Source: Candidatus Kapaibacterium sp. (lineage in GTDB: Bacteria > Bacteroidota > Ignavibacteria > Kapaibacteriales > NICIL-2). From it: DNA of 64,000 bases. Positions within the stretch are counted from its first letter, which is position 1; each line of letters starts with the position of its first letter. Made by a program: the position numbers and the translations under genes. A model generated the notes under the pieces. That model made no database searches and was not told where the DNA came from. It was given only the letters and a program-made list of their open reading frames with translations. The DNA is taken from contig JANWWF010000001.1 in NCBI GenBank assembly GCA_025055755.1, positions 476,670 through 540,669 on the forward strand. The letters are read 5' to 3'. Positions 37,178-45,530 of this stretch are shown here, piece after piece.

Positions 37178-38925
37178 GGGGACACCTCCTCCACCGTAGA
37201 AGGTGGTGGCGGCAACAAAGGCGGTTTTGACTGGGATTTTGCTTTCTTTTGTACCTCAAGGGTTGAAACCAGCAGCGCTGGTGAGCATGCTGAAACAGGC
37301 ACATTCCCCGACTCAGCCCCACATATGCCATTGAATACACCGATTTCCTTCGATGCCGCAACGATATTCGAAAATGTTGCCAGGGGCGTTCCAATAAAAT
37401 CTACCCCACGCACTAATTCATCCGGCGAGCCATCGGCAAACACTTTATACACCACCAGTGGTTGGACTGTGAAGGCGTTTGGAATTGTGCGGCTGGTGAA
37501 TGTAAACCCACCGGCAATGTCGTCAAAGTAGAGCCCGTAAGGCTTCCCTGTCCGACGGCACTCAGCACGGAGATATGCTTTAAGCGAATCCAATGGCACA
37601 GTTTGGTGAGCCACCACTATCAGATTCGATTGACGGGCGACAGGCATCGCACCGGCCTGCTTTCGTCCGTGTCCATTTGACTGGGGGAATCCTTCGATAG
37701 GAGACCGCGACATCAAAAAGTTTCGAAATACTCCTTGCTGAACGCTAACAACACGCTGGGCAGGGACACCTTCGTCGTCAAAGCGATAGCTTCCGGCAAG
37801 CTCAACTCCTGCGTAGTGGTGAAGTGTCGGATCGAACACGACATCCAAGAACGGGGGGAAAAGCTGCTTCCCTACAAATGGCTTGAGTGTTTGGCTCGAG
37901 GTAGGATCCTTGATGCGATGTCCCTCGACTCGGTGTCCGAAAATCTCGTGAAAGAATACTCCTGCTGCACGCCCGGAGAGGATAGCAGGGCCAGCATAAG
38001 AATCAAGAACTGGTGCATTCCGCAATTGCGCAAGGAGCTCCACCACTGCACGCACATCACGCAACAACGAGTCATAGGATGGAAGCCCTTGTTCAGCGCG
38101 TGCAAGATACGTCCGATAGAGGGGCAGAGTCATTCCATCCTCCGCTTTGGCACGCACCACAATAGCCAGCCTCCACAGAGGTTCGTTTGTTACGATGGTG
38201 GTTCCTTCGCTGGTGACAAGGTACTTGCGCAGTAGTTGCACAGCAAGGCTTATTTGGCTATGCAAGACTGCACTCGATGCTGCCAGTTCACTAGAAAGAG
38301 CGCGTAATTGCGCTGACCAGTGTGCTGTATCACATTGCAATTGCTGTGGCGGCTCATAGTACCGCTGTGGGGGATAGGGAGTAAAGTCTGCCGATGTGTC
38401 TTCTTCTCGGACTTTGACGGCTCGATTGGTAAGTACCTTCTCATACCGTTCGACTGCGGCTTTGTATGCACGATCGGTTGCCTGCCATATCACTTGTCGG
38501 AGGGCATCTTCATCTCCATCGAAAGGCATTTCAAATGACACTTGCCCTCGTCCGAACTGAATACCACTTGACCCGCGAAGAATGTGAGTATTGTCTAACT
38601 GGTAGCTCCCAACGCGAACACTAACATCAAGCAAGCGGCGACGTTCGGTAGCGGCGGTCTCGATAGCTCCCCCCTCAGCAGAAAGCATGATGTTTTGCAC
38701 ATCGTACACCCAATAAGCAACAAAATAGGGCGTTGGGTTGACCGCTCCAAATGCAGTCTGCCAGCGCTGTAGTTCTGTATGAAGTGCTCGGACAACCGTG
38801 TCAGTTGAATCCAGGGAGGATGCAGTTGCGCGTGTCTCTGCAGAAAGCAGTAGTGCAGCGCAAGCAATGCACCGGCACAGCACTGATGCTGCGTGCTGTT
38901 GGATAGTGCTCGCTTGCAGCATCAT
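37174..38925 (-). CDS. Exported TldD-like metallopeptidase-family protein with HExxxH motif
   Basis: Contains AAGVFFHEIFGHRVEGHRI (HEIFGH), GAMPVARQSNLIV, LYFDDIAGGFTFTSR; N-terminal hydrophobic leader HAASVLCRCIACAALLLSAETRA; C-terminal KPPLLPPP. Confidence 0.82.
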   Translation of the reverse strand: MMLQASTIQQHAASVLCRCIACAALLLSAETRATASSLDSTDTVVRALHTELQRWQTAFGAVNPTPYFVAYWVYDVQNIMLSAEGGAIETAATERRRLLDVSVRVGSYQLDNTHILRGSSGIQFGRGQVSFEMPFDGDEDALRQVIWQATDRAYKAAVERYEKVLTNRAVKVREEDTSADFTPYPPQRYYEPPQQLQCDTAHWSAQLRALSSELAASSAVLHSQISLAVQLLRKYLVTSEGTTIVTNEPLWRLAIVVRAKAEDGMTLPLYRTYLARAEQGLPSYDSLLRDVRAVVELLAQLRNAPVLDSYAGPAILSGRAAGVFFHEIFGHRVEGHRIKDPTSSQTLKPFVGKQLFPPFLDVVFDPTLHHYAGVELAGSYRFDDEGVPAQRVVSVQQGVFRNFLMSRSPIEGFPQSNGHGRKQAGAMPVARQSNLIVVAHQTVPLDSLKAYLRAECRRTGKPYGLYFDDIAGGFTFTSRTIPNAFTVQPLVVYKVFADGSPDELVRGVDFIGTPLATFSNIVAASKEIGVFNGICGAESGNVPVSACSPALLVSTLEVQKKAKSQSKPPLLPPPPSTVEEVSP

Positions 38926-39368
38926 TCTTGGCTAATAACCCAGATTTTGAGTGTGCCGACAATGTCTTGGAAGAGGCGTACTTTAACCTCGTAAATACCA
39001 AGCGTTTTGATCGGCTCTTCGATGATAATCGAGCGGCGGTCTATTTGGAAGCCACGCAGCGCAAGCTCGTCGGCAATCATTTGAGGCGTCACAGAGCCAA
39101 AGAGTTTGCCCTCTTCGCCGACGCGCATCGGAATAGAAATCTGCAGTTCCGCCAGTTGGGCTGCAGTAAGTTCTGCCTGCTCTCGCAAGCGCTGTTGTTT
39201 GCGTTCGTAGTGCTTCCGCTCTATTTCAATACGCTTGAGCGCCGATTCCGAAGCATAGTAAGCAAGCTGTCGCGGGATCAGATAGTTCCGTGCATAGCCA
39301 TCGCGCACTTCAACAACATCACCGATCGAGCCAAGTTGAGGGACATTCTCTCGAAGGATGACTTTCAT
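38922..39368 (-). CDS. rplI: 50S ribosomal protein bL9
   Basis: MKVILRENVPQLGSIGDVVEVRDGYARNYLIPRQLAYYAS. Confidence 0.97.
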   Translation of the reverse strand: MKVILRENVPQLGSIGDVVEVRDGYARNYLIPRQLAYYASESALKRIEIERKHYERKQQRLREQAELTAAQLAELQISIPMRVGEEGKLFGSVTPQMIADELALRGFQIDRRSIIIEEPIKTLGIYEVKVRLFQDIVGTLKIWVISQE

Positions 39369-39394
39369 GGTAATTGTACTGGGATGTGATGGTA

Positions 39395-39811
39395 CTAATT
39401 GCCTGTTGTCGTCTCAGATACCGCAGCCGACGTTGGTGCTGATGTTCCCGTCGCTGCTGCAGGCGCCGATTGCTGCTCTGCTATGCTTGCTCGGTTTTTC
39501 CGGTACTCAATGAGCCGTTGAGAAAGCTGAAGTGTCAAATGGCGGAGGACGCTATCGTCGAGCAGCAAGTAGCGCTCAATAATTGGAACCGCATTCGGTG
39601 GCGCCTCAAAAATGCAATGAACATAGTAGCCATTGTACTTTTTCTTGATTGCATATGCCATGCGTCGCCGTCCCCAGCGATTGATCTCACGGATAGTTCC
39701 CCCGTGGTGTTCAATGTACTCGCTGATTCGAGTGATGGCCTCCTCGATTTCTGGATCCTCGAGCGCGGCGTTGAGAATATACGTGGTTTCGTATAAACGA
39801 CGGTTACTCAT
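39395..39811 (-). CDS. rpsF: 30S ribosomal protein bS6
   Basis: MSNRRLYETTYILNAALEDPEIEEAITRISEYIEHHGGTIREINRWGRRRMAYAIKKKYNGYYVHCIFEAPP; low-complexity C-terminal tail. Confidence 0.95.
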   Translation of the reverse strand: MSNRRLYETTYILNAALEDPEIEEAITRISEYIEHHGGTIREINRWGRRRMAYAIKKKYNGYYVHCIFEAPPNAVPIIERYLLLDDSVLRHLTLQLSQRLIEYRKNRASIAEQQSAPAAATGTSAPTSAAVSETTTGN

Positions 39812-39888
39812 GACCAACTAAACTCCTACGGATAGTGAACAGACTGTCACTAATCAACGCATCCAAGGGTGCGCTGATAGGATGGATT

Positions 39889-39897
39889 GCAAAAATA
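39889..39897 (-). promoter_or_regulatory. TAnnTTTGC promoter-like element upstream of rpsF
   Basis: Minus strand TATTTTTGC, 78 nt upstream of the rpsF start. Confidence 0.5.
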
Positions 39898-39940
39898 CGG
39901 TAGAAGCTTCTCTTGTGCCGGGTGTCGGCAGCACGTGCTG

Positions 39941-39949
39941 TAGTTTTGC
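39941..39949 (+). promoter_or_regulatory. TAnnTTTGC promoter-like element upstream of queF
   Basis: Plus strand TAGTTTTGC, 31 nt upstream of ATG 39980. Confidence 0.5.
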
Positions 39950-39979
39950 ATTCAGAGCACTCACTTACCTGCAGTTGCG

Positions 39980-40336
39980 ATGAACGAAACGTCCATCGAA
40001 ACATTCCCTAATCCTGAGCCGAATCGCCGATACATCATTACTCATGTCAACCCTGAGTTTACCTCCGTCTGCCCGAAAACTGGTTTGCCTGACTTTGGGA
40101 CAGTCACTGTTCGGTATGTTCCTCGACAGCGATGTATCGAACTCAAATCGCTAAAGTACTACTACCTGCAGTACCGCAATCAAGGCATCTTCTATGAGGC
40201 GGTCACTAACAAGATTCTCGATGATCTTGTCGCGGCATGTGATCCTGAAGAAATGACCGTTATCACCGAATGGCGCACGCGCGGTGGAATCCACTCAATT
40301 ATTGAAGCAACGTACAAACGCCCGAATACCGAATGA
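39980..40336 (+). CDS. queF: NADPH-dependent 7-cyano-7-deazaguanine reductase QueF (short type)
   Basis: [50 protein letters not shown]. Confidence 0.95.
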   Translation: MNETSIETFPNPEPNRRYIITHVNPEFTSVCPKTGLPDFGTVTVRYVPRQRCIELKSLKYYYLQYRNQGIFYEAVTNKILDDLVAACDPEEMTVITEWRTRGGIHSIIEATYKRPNTE

Positions 40337-40785
40337 ACACCGTGCAAATTGCAAAGGAGTTTCGCTGGGAAATGGGCCATCGCTTGCCCTTCCACGAGGG
40401 CCACTGCCAAAACATTCATGGGCATTCCTACCGTCTCCGTGTTGCGGTCGAAGGCACACCCGACCCTAACGGAATGGTTATGGACTTTTACGACCTTTCT
40501 GCTGTGGTCGAGCCAATAGTTGATATGCTTGACCACGCCTTTATTTGCGATAGCAGTGATGAGATCATGCAACGTTTCTTCCGCGACTATCCCGCGTTCA
40601 AAGTCGTATACGTACCGTTTACGACAACAGTCGAAAACCTTTGCCGCTGGATTGCTGACCATCTGGCTGAACGGTTACGTCAAACGCCCACCATTCATCG
40701 TCTGACGGTTCGGCTGTATGAAACAGCCACTGCATATGCGGAATGCACCTACCATTTTGCTCAAACACCCTCCGGTGCAGCATGA
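40333..40785 (+). CDS. queD: 6-carboxytetrahydropterin synthase QueD
   Basis: [32 protein letters not shown] (zinc His motif), [24 protein letters not shown]. Confidence 0.93.
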   Translation: MNTVQIAKEFRWEMGHRLPFHEGHCQNIHGHSYRLRVAVEGTPDPNGMVMDFYDLSAVVEPIVDMLDHAFICDSSDEIMQRFFRDYPAFKVVYVPFTTTVENLCRWIADHLAERLRQTPTIHRLTVRLYETATAYAECTYHFAQTPSGAA

Positions 40786-42293
40786 GTGTTCGTGTTCGCT
40801 TTGCCCCTTCGCCTACTGGCTTCCTCCACATTGGTGGTCTTCGCACCGCACTGTACAACTACCTTTTTGCGCGTCACCATGGAGGAAGATTCATTCTGCG
40901 GATTGAGGACACTGATCGCACACGCTATGTCCCTGGCTCCGTCGAGGATATTCTTGAGTCTCTCCGATGGGCAGGAATCGAACCCGATGAGTCTCCGGTG
41001 CACGGGGGTGATTTTGGTCCCTACGTCCAAAGCCAACGGACAGAGATATATCGTCAGCATGCACAACTCCTCCTTGAGCGAGGAACAGCCTACTATGCCT
41101 TCGACACCCCCGAAGAGTTGGAACGAATGCGCCAGCGACAGCAAGCAGCAGGGATTGCACCGCACTACGATCGGAGCAGCATGCGCAACCAATTCACCCT
41201 CGGACCAGAAGAAACCAAACGCCTGCTCGAGGCAGGGGAAGCCGCAACTATACGTCTCAAAGTGCCACTTCACGGAGAGGTCAAATTTCATGACCTGATC
41301 CGAGGCACCATCGTAGTGCCATGCAAGGACATTGACGACCAGGTTCTGCTCAAAAGTGATGGCTTCCCTACCTATCACCTGGCAAATGTCGTTGATGACC
41401 ACTTGATGCAAATCACCCACGTAATTCGGGGAGAAGAATGGCTTCCGTCGACGGCTAAGCATGTGCTTTTGTATGAGGCATTCGGCTGGGAAACACCCCA
41501 GTTCGCACATCTTCCGTTGCTCCTCAACCCCGATCGATCTAAGCTGAGCAAACGCCACGGCGATGTTGCCGTTCGCGATTACATCGCCAAAGGCTACTTC
41601 CCCGAGGCAATAGTGAATTTCATCGCACTCTTAGGCTGGAATCCCAGTAGTGACCGTGAGTTATACACCCTCGATGAACTTATCAGCGCCTTTTCATTAG
41701 AGCGCGTCAACAAGGCGGGAGCCGTCTTCGACCTTGCCAAGCTCGACTGGATGAATGCGCAATACCTCAAACAGCGAGTGCAAAGAGATCTGCAGGGCTT
41801 AGTTGCCTCAGTGCGTCCTCTACTGGAAGAGCGCGGGTGGTCTGCATCGGATGAATACATCGGACGCGTCATAGTATTGGTCCATGAACGCATTCACCGT
41901 TTGCCTGAGCTTGTCGAGTTTGCAGACTACATGTTCACTGCACCCCACTACGACGAAGCATTATTCCGCACCACATGGGACGATACCAGTGAAGAACTTC
42001 TTGTGGAACTATCCACACTGCTTGCAGCTATAGAACCCTTTACTGCCCATGCACTCCAGGAACGGTTGAATGCATTTGCTAAAGAACGGAATATTCCGTT
42101 TCGGCGGATAGGAAGTCTGCTTCGCCTTGCTATCACAGGCAAATCGGTCGGCCCCGGTATGATGGACACCATGGCGCTTTTAGGCAAGGATGTTGTTCTG
42201 GACCGCATACGGAATTTTCTCGAATGGACACGCACGCTTCCACACCAGCACATTAAGGAGCATAACCCGCAACAATTGCCACAACACGAATAG
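40782..42293 (+). CDS. gltX: Glutamate--tRNA ligase
   Basis: ATG 40782: [48 protein letters not shown] overlap with queD. Confidence 0.97.
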   Translation: MSVRVRFAPSPTGFLHIGGLRTALYNYLFARHHGGRFILRIEDTDRTRYVPGSVEDILESLRWAGIEPDESPVHGGDFGPYVQSQRTEIYRQHAQLLLERGTAYYAFDTPEELERMRQRQQAAGIAPHYDRSSMRNQFTLGPEETKRLLEAGEAATIRLKVPLHGEVKFHDLIRGTIVVPCKDIDDQVLLKSDGFPTYHLANVVDDHLMQITHVIRGEEWLPSTAKHVLLYEAFGWETPQFAHLPLLLNPDRSKLSKRHGDVAVRDYIAKGYFPEAIVNFIALLGWNPSSDRELYTLDELISAFSLERVNKAGAVFDLAKLDWMNAQYLKQRVQRDLQGLVASVRPLLEERGWSASDEYIGRVIVLVHERIHRLPELVEFADYMFTAPHYDEALFRTTWDDTSEELLVELSTLLAAIEPFTAHALQERLNAFAKERNIPFRRIGSLLRLAITGKSVGPGMMDTMALLGKDVVLDRIRNFLEWTRTLPHQHIKEHNPQQLPQHE

Positions 42294-42313
42294 AGGTGCG
42301 ACCTCGACGGCAG

Positions 42314-42790
42314 ATGTTCAAGTGGTGGGATGTACTACTTTCGGTAGCGGTGGTAGCGGTTGGCCTTCTTTCATGCCGTTCTACTTCACCGCCCCCGTGC
42401 ATGGTGCCAGTGGGACATGTTATTCGATGGGGCGTGTGGAATGACACTACCGGTATGTTGAGTGGTTATCAGCTCCGCTGGGATGGGCAATTGGTACGAT
42501 ACAGTCAGCACAGAGACTCTCCGGCAGTGTATATATTTGACACGCTTAGCATTCAAATACCGCGACAAACACATTGTGACATCGCCCTATCGCTGCGGAA
42601 TGCATTCCTCCGTGAGCAGACATACGTGGTCATTGGTCCTCTGTCACACTACGTTGAATACAACACCCCCACTGCAACGCTGCGTGCAGTGTGGGATGCA
42701 CGATTCGAAACATATGGTAGCCGCCACTTTCGTGGCATCTTTCGGTGGTTGAACAGTCTGGTCGGTCATCATGAAAGTCCTCATCGCTGA
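42314..42790 (+). CDS. Hypothetical lipoprotein
   Basis: MFKWWDVLLSVAVVAVGLLSCRSTSPPP: hydrophobic leader and lipobox GLLSC; no recognised domain. A GTG start at 42296 is also possible. Confidence 0.6.
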   Translation: MFKWWDVLLSVAVVAVGLLSCRSTSPPPCMVPVGHVIRWGVWNDTTGMLSGYQLRWDGQLVRYSQHRDSPAVYIFDTLSIQIPRQTHCDIALSLRNAFLREQTYVVIGPLSHYVEYNTPTATLRAVWDARFETYGSRHFRGIFRWLNSLVGHHESPHR

Positions 42791-44174
42791 TGACGAGAAG
42801 GCATTCTGCCAGACAGTCAAGGAAGCACTTTCCTCGCATTGCAAAACAGAGATTGCCACATCTGTTGAGGAAGCGCTCGACTATGTCGATCGCCTACATG
42901 GTGAGCTGAGCTTAGTCCTGCTGGACATAGAGTTTCGGGGTGAAAAGCGCACAGGAATGGACGTGTTAGAACACATTCGGAGTAGATATCCCCTTCTGCC
43001 GGTGATCATGATCTCGGGGAAGGGAACATTAGAAATGGCGGTTAAAGCCACAAAAATCGGTGCGGAAAATTTCGTAGACAAAGCATCGCTCACAAGCGAC
43101 CATCTTGTCAAGATGGTTACAGAATTGATCCAACCGGCAACAAAGTCGAACAATGAACTTTTTCAGCTTTTAAAACAGAATGGCATAATTGCCAAAAGCA
43201 ATGCAATGGCGGCTGTGGCGGAGAAAATTTACCGTTACGCCCAGAGTGATTTCAATGTTCTTATCACGGGAGAAAGTGGAACTGGAAAGCGACTGGTCGC
43301 CGAAGCGATACATCGCACCAGTAAACGAAAAAACGGACCTTTTGTCTGGGTAAATCTTCCAGGCATTCCCCCGGACTTATTCCAAAGCCAAATGTTTGGT
43401 CATGTTCGGGGAGCGTTTACTGGTGCGTTGCAAAATCAAAAGGGATTTTTCCACGCTGCACACCAAGGTACTCTCTTTCTCGATGAAATTGCCGACCTTC
43501 CTCTCTCCTGCCAAATCAGTCTTTTGATCCCTCTTGAAACTAAACAATTTACCCGCGTAGGAGCCACAGAGGTAGAAACAGTTGATATTCGAATAATTTC
43601 TGCAACTGATCGTGATCTTGCGCGGGCTGTTGAAGAGGGGACATTCCGCCAGCAGCTTTACTATCGACTGCGGGAGGTGGAAATCTACATACCTCCTCTC
43701 CGAGAGCGACGAGAGGATATCGCTGTAATTGCCCAGCATAAAGTCAGCGAGCTCAATCAAAGGTATGAGAAACAAAAGTTTCTCACACCAACTGCTCTGG
43801 CATATCTCACTGAGAAACCAGCATGGAGAGGAAATGTCCGAGAGCTGCTCAATGTCATCAATGTTGCTTACCTCGAGGCTACCGATACCGATCAAATCAC
43901 CGATGAGCACATTCGTAGGGCATTGAGGGAAGAAAATCCCCGCGCTGAGCAGAATGGCTTGAGCATCCATCCTGCTCCCACTAATGGCGGCAGCAATTAT
44001 AGCACCCTTGATGCCATCACTGCCACTGCAGAAAAGCAAGCGATTATTGAAGCACTCAAGGCTGCTAAAGGCAACGTTTCTAAAGCAGCTGCACAACTGG
44101 GCGTCAGCAGAGAAACCCTTTATAACCGGATGAAAAAGTTTGCTATCAAGCCATCAGATTACCGTTCTGATTAA
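42771..44174 (+). CDS. NtrC-type sigma-54-dependent response regulator
   Basis: Receiver MKVLIADDEKAF...LVLLDIEFRG...NFVDKASL; AAA+ GESGTGKR, SQMFGHVRGAFTGA, GTLFLDEIADLPL; Fis HTH KAAAQLGVSRETLYNRMKKF. Confidence 0.93.
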   Translation: MKVLIADDEKAFCQTVKEALSSHCKTEIATSVEEALDYVDRLHGELSLVLLDIEFRGEKRTGMDVLEHIRSRYPLLPVIMISGKGTLEMAVKATKIGAENFVDKASLTSDHLVKMVTELIQPATKSNNELFQLLKQNGIIAKSNAMAAVAEKIYRYAQSDFNVLITGESGTGKRLVAEAIHRTSKRKNGPFVWVNLPGIPPDLFQSQMFGHVRGAFTGALQNQKGFFHAAHQGTLFLDEIADLPLSCQISLLIPLETKQFTRVGATEVETVDIRIISATDRDLARAVEEGTFRQQLYYRLREVEIYIPPLRERREDIAVIAQHKVSELNQRYEKQKFLTPTALAYLTEKPAWRGNVRELLNVINVAYLEATDTDQITDEHIRRALREENPRAEQNGLSIHPAPTNGGSNYSTLDAITATAEKQAIIEALKAAKGNVSKAAAQLGVSRETLYNRMKKFAIKPSDYRSD

Positions 44175-44737
44175 GAAGAGGTAGCACGGGTCCATACCAC
44201 ATCGTCTCTCCCAGCGCGGGCATTTGCGATCCGTGCTGCGACAAACAGGAAATCCGAACAGCGATTCAAAAACGGTACCACCGCTTCCCCAATTTGCTCG
44301 CGCTCTGCCAGTTCGACCGCACGACGCTCTGCTCGACGGCAAACAGTGCGAGCATGGTGTAAGAGGGCACAAGGCATAGTGCCCGTTGGCAAAATGAAAT
44401 TCTTGAGAGCAGGCAATTCCTCCTCCCAGCGGTCAATCCACTGCTCAAGCCATGCCACATCCAATGCTGTTATGCGAGGAATTTCATAGCGTGGTGGTGG
44501 CTCCAGCGGTGTTGCTAAATCGCTTCCCAACGTAAACAACAGAGAACTCAACTCCAGAAGGACTGCCCGTACATCCTCCGCCGTCTGTTCGTGTGCGATC
44601 ACAATACCAAGTACACTGTTGAGTTCATCGACCGTGCCATAGGTTTCAATACGGAGGTCATACTTTGGCACGCGCTGTCCACCGAACAATCCTGTCGTGC
44701 CTTGATCACCTGTTTTTGTGTAAATCCGAAGCGCCAT
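44171..44737 (-). CDS. PduO-type cob(I)alamin adenosyltransferase
   Basis: MALRIYTKTGDQGTTGLFGGQRVPKYDLRIETYGTVDELNSVLGI; CRRAERRAVEL; LNRCSDFLFVAARIAN. Confidence 0.93.
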   Translation of the reverse strand: MALRIYTKTGDQGTTGLFGGQRVPKYDLRIETYGTVDELNSVLGIVIAHEQTAEDVRAVLLELSSLLFTLGSDLATPLEPPPRYEIPRITALDVAWLEQWIDRWEEELPALKNFILPTGTMPCALLHHARTVCRRAERRAVELAEREQIGEAVVPFLNRCSDFLFVAARIANARAGRDDVVWTRATSS

Positions 44738-44738
44738 T

Positions 44739-45530
44739 CTATACTCGCTGATACGGTGCTACAAAACGATCAATAAATTCTTGCACAATAGGATCGGGCG
44801 AGGAGCGGAATTCTTCAACACTACCTTCGAAGCGTACAACTCCTCCATCGAGCATAGCAACACGGTCAGCAACGTTGAATACAGAAAACATGTCGTGGGT
44901 GATGACGACACTAGTAACCCCGAGTCGGTTCTGAAGGTCCTTGATAAGATGATCAATTTGCTCGGATGTAATAGGGTCAAGCCCGGTAGAAGGTTCATCG
45001 TAGAGAACGTACGCTGGGCTACCCACCAGCGCACGAGCAACACCTACCCGCTTTCGCATACCTCCGGACAAATCTGAGGGTTTTTTTGCGCACAACAATG
45101 CGTATTCTCGCTCGTATGTAGCGTGTCCAACTTCTTCCGGCGATGGCACAAGCCGTACCGCCTCAAGTACACGCCGTACTTCCCGATCGAGAACCTCAAA
45201 CCGACGCTCTCCATGTTCATAGAGGCTTATTGCCACATTCTCCCACACTGTCAGGGAATCGAACAATGCTGCCCCCTGGAAAACGAATCCAATCTTGCGC
45301 CGCACAGAGTATAGCTCTTCCCGAGATAGCTGGTGTATTGGTGTACCATCAATTGAGACGGTTCCCTTGTCGGGACTGAGCAAACCGACGATGACTTTAA
45401 GCAACACACTTTTGCCACAGCCGGACTTTCCCACTATGCACATCGTCTCCCCATTGGGAATAGTCAGGCTTACCCCGCATAAGACCTGCTTAGGACCGAA
45501 TGCTTTGTGAACATTTTCGATCACAATCAT
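44739..45530 (-). CDS. MlaF-like ABC transporter ATP-binding protein
   Basis: IENVHKAFGPKQVLCGVSLTIPNGETMCIVGKSGCGKSVLLKVIVGLL; FQGAALFDSLTVWENV; LSGGMRKRVGVARAL; YDEPSTGLDPI. Confidence 0.88.
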   Translation of the reverse strand: MIVIENVHKAFGPKQVLCGVSLTIPNGETMCIVGKSGCGKSVLLKVIVGLLSPDKGTVSIDGTPIHQLSREELYSVRRKIGFVFQGAALFDSLTVWENVAISLYEHGERRFEVLDREVRRVLEAVRLVPSPEEVGHATYEREYALLCAKKPSDLSGGMRKRVGVARALVGSPAYVLYDEPSTGLDPITSEQIDHLIKDLQNRLGVTSVVITHDMFSVFNVADRVAMLDGGVVRFEGSVEEFRSSPDPIVQEFIDRFVAPYQRV

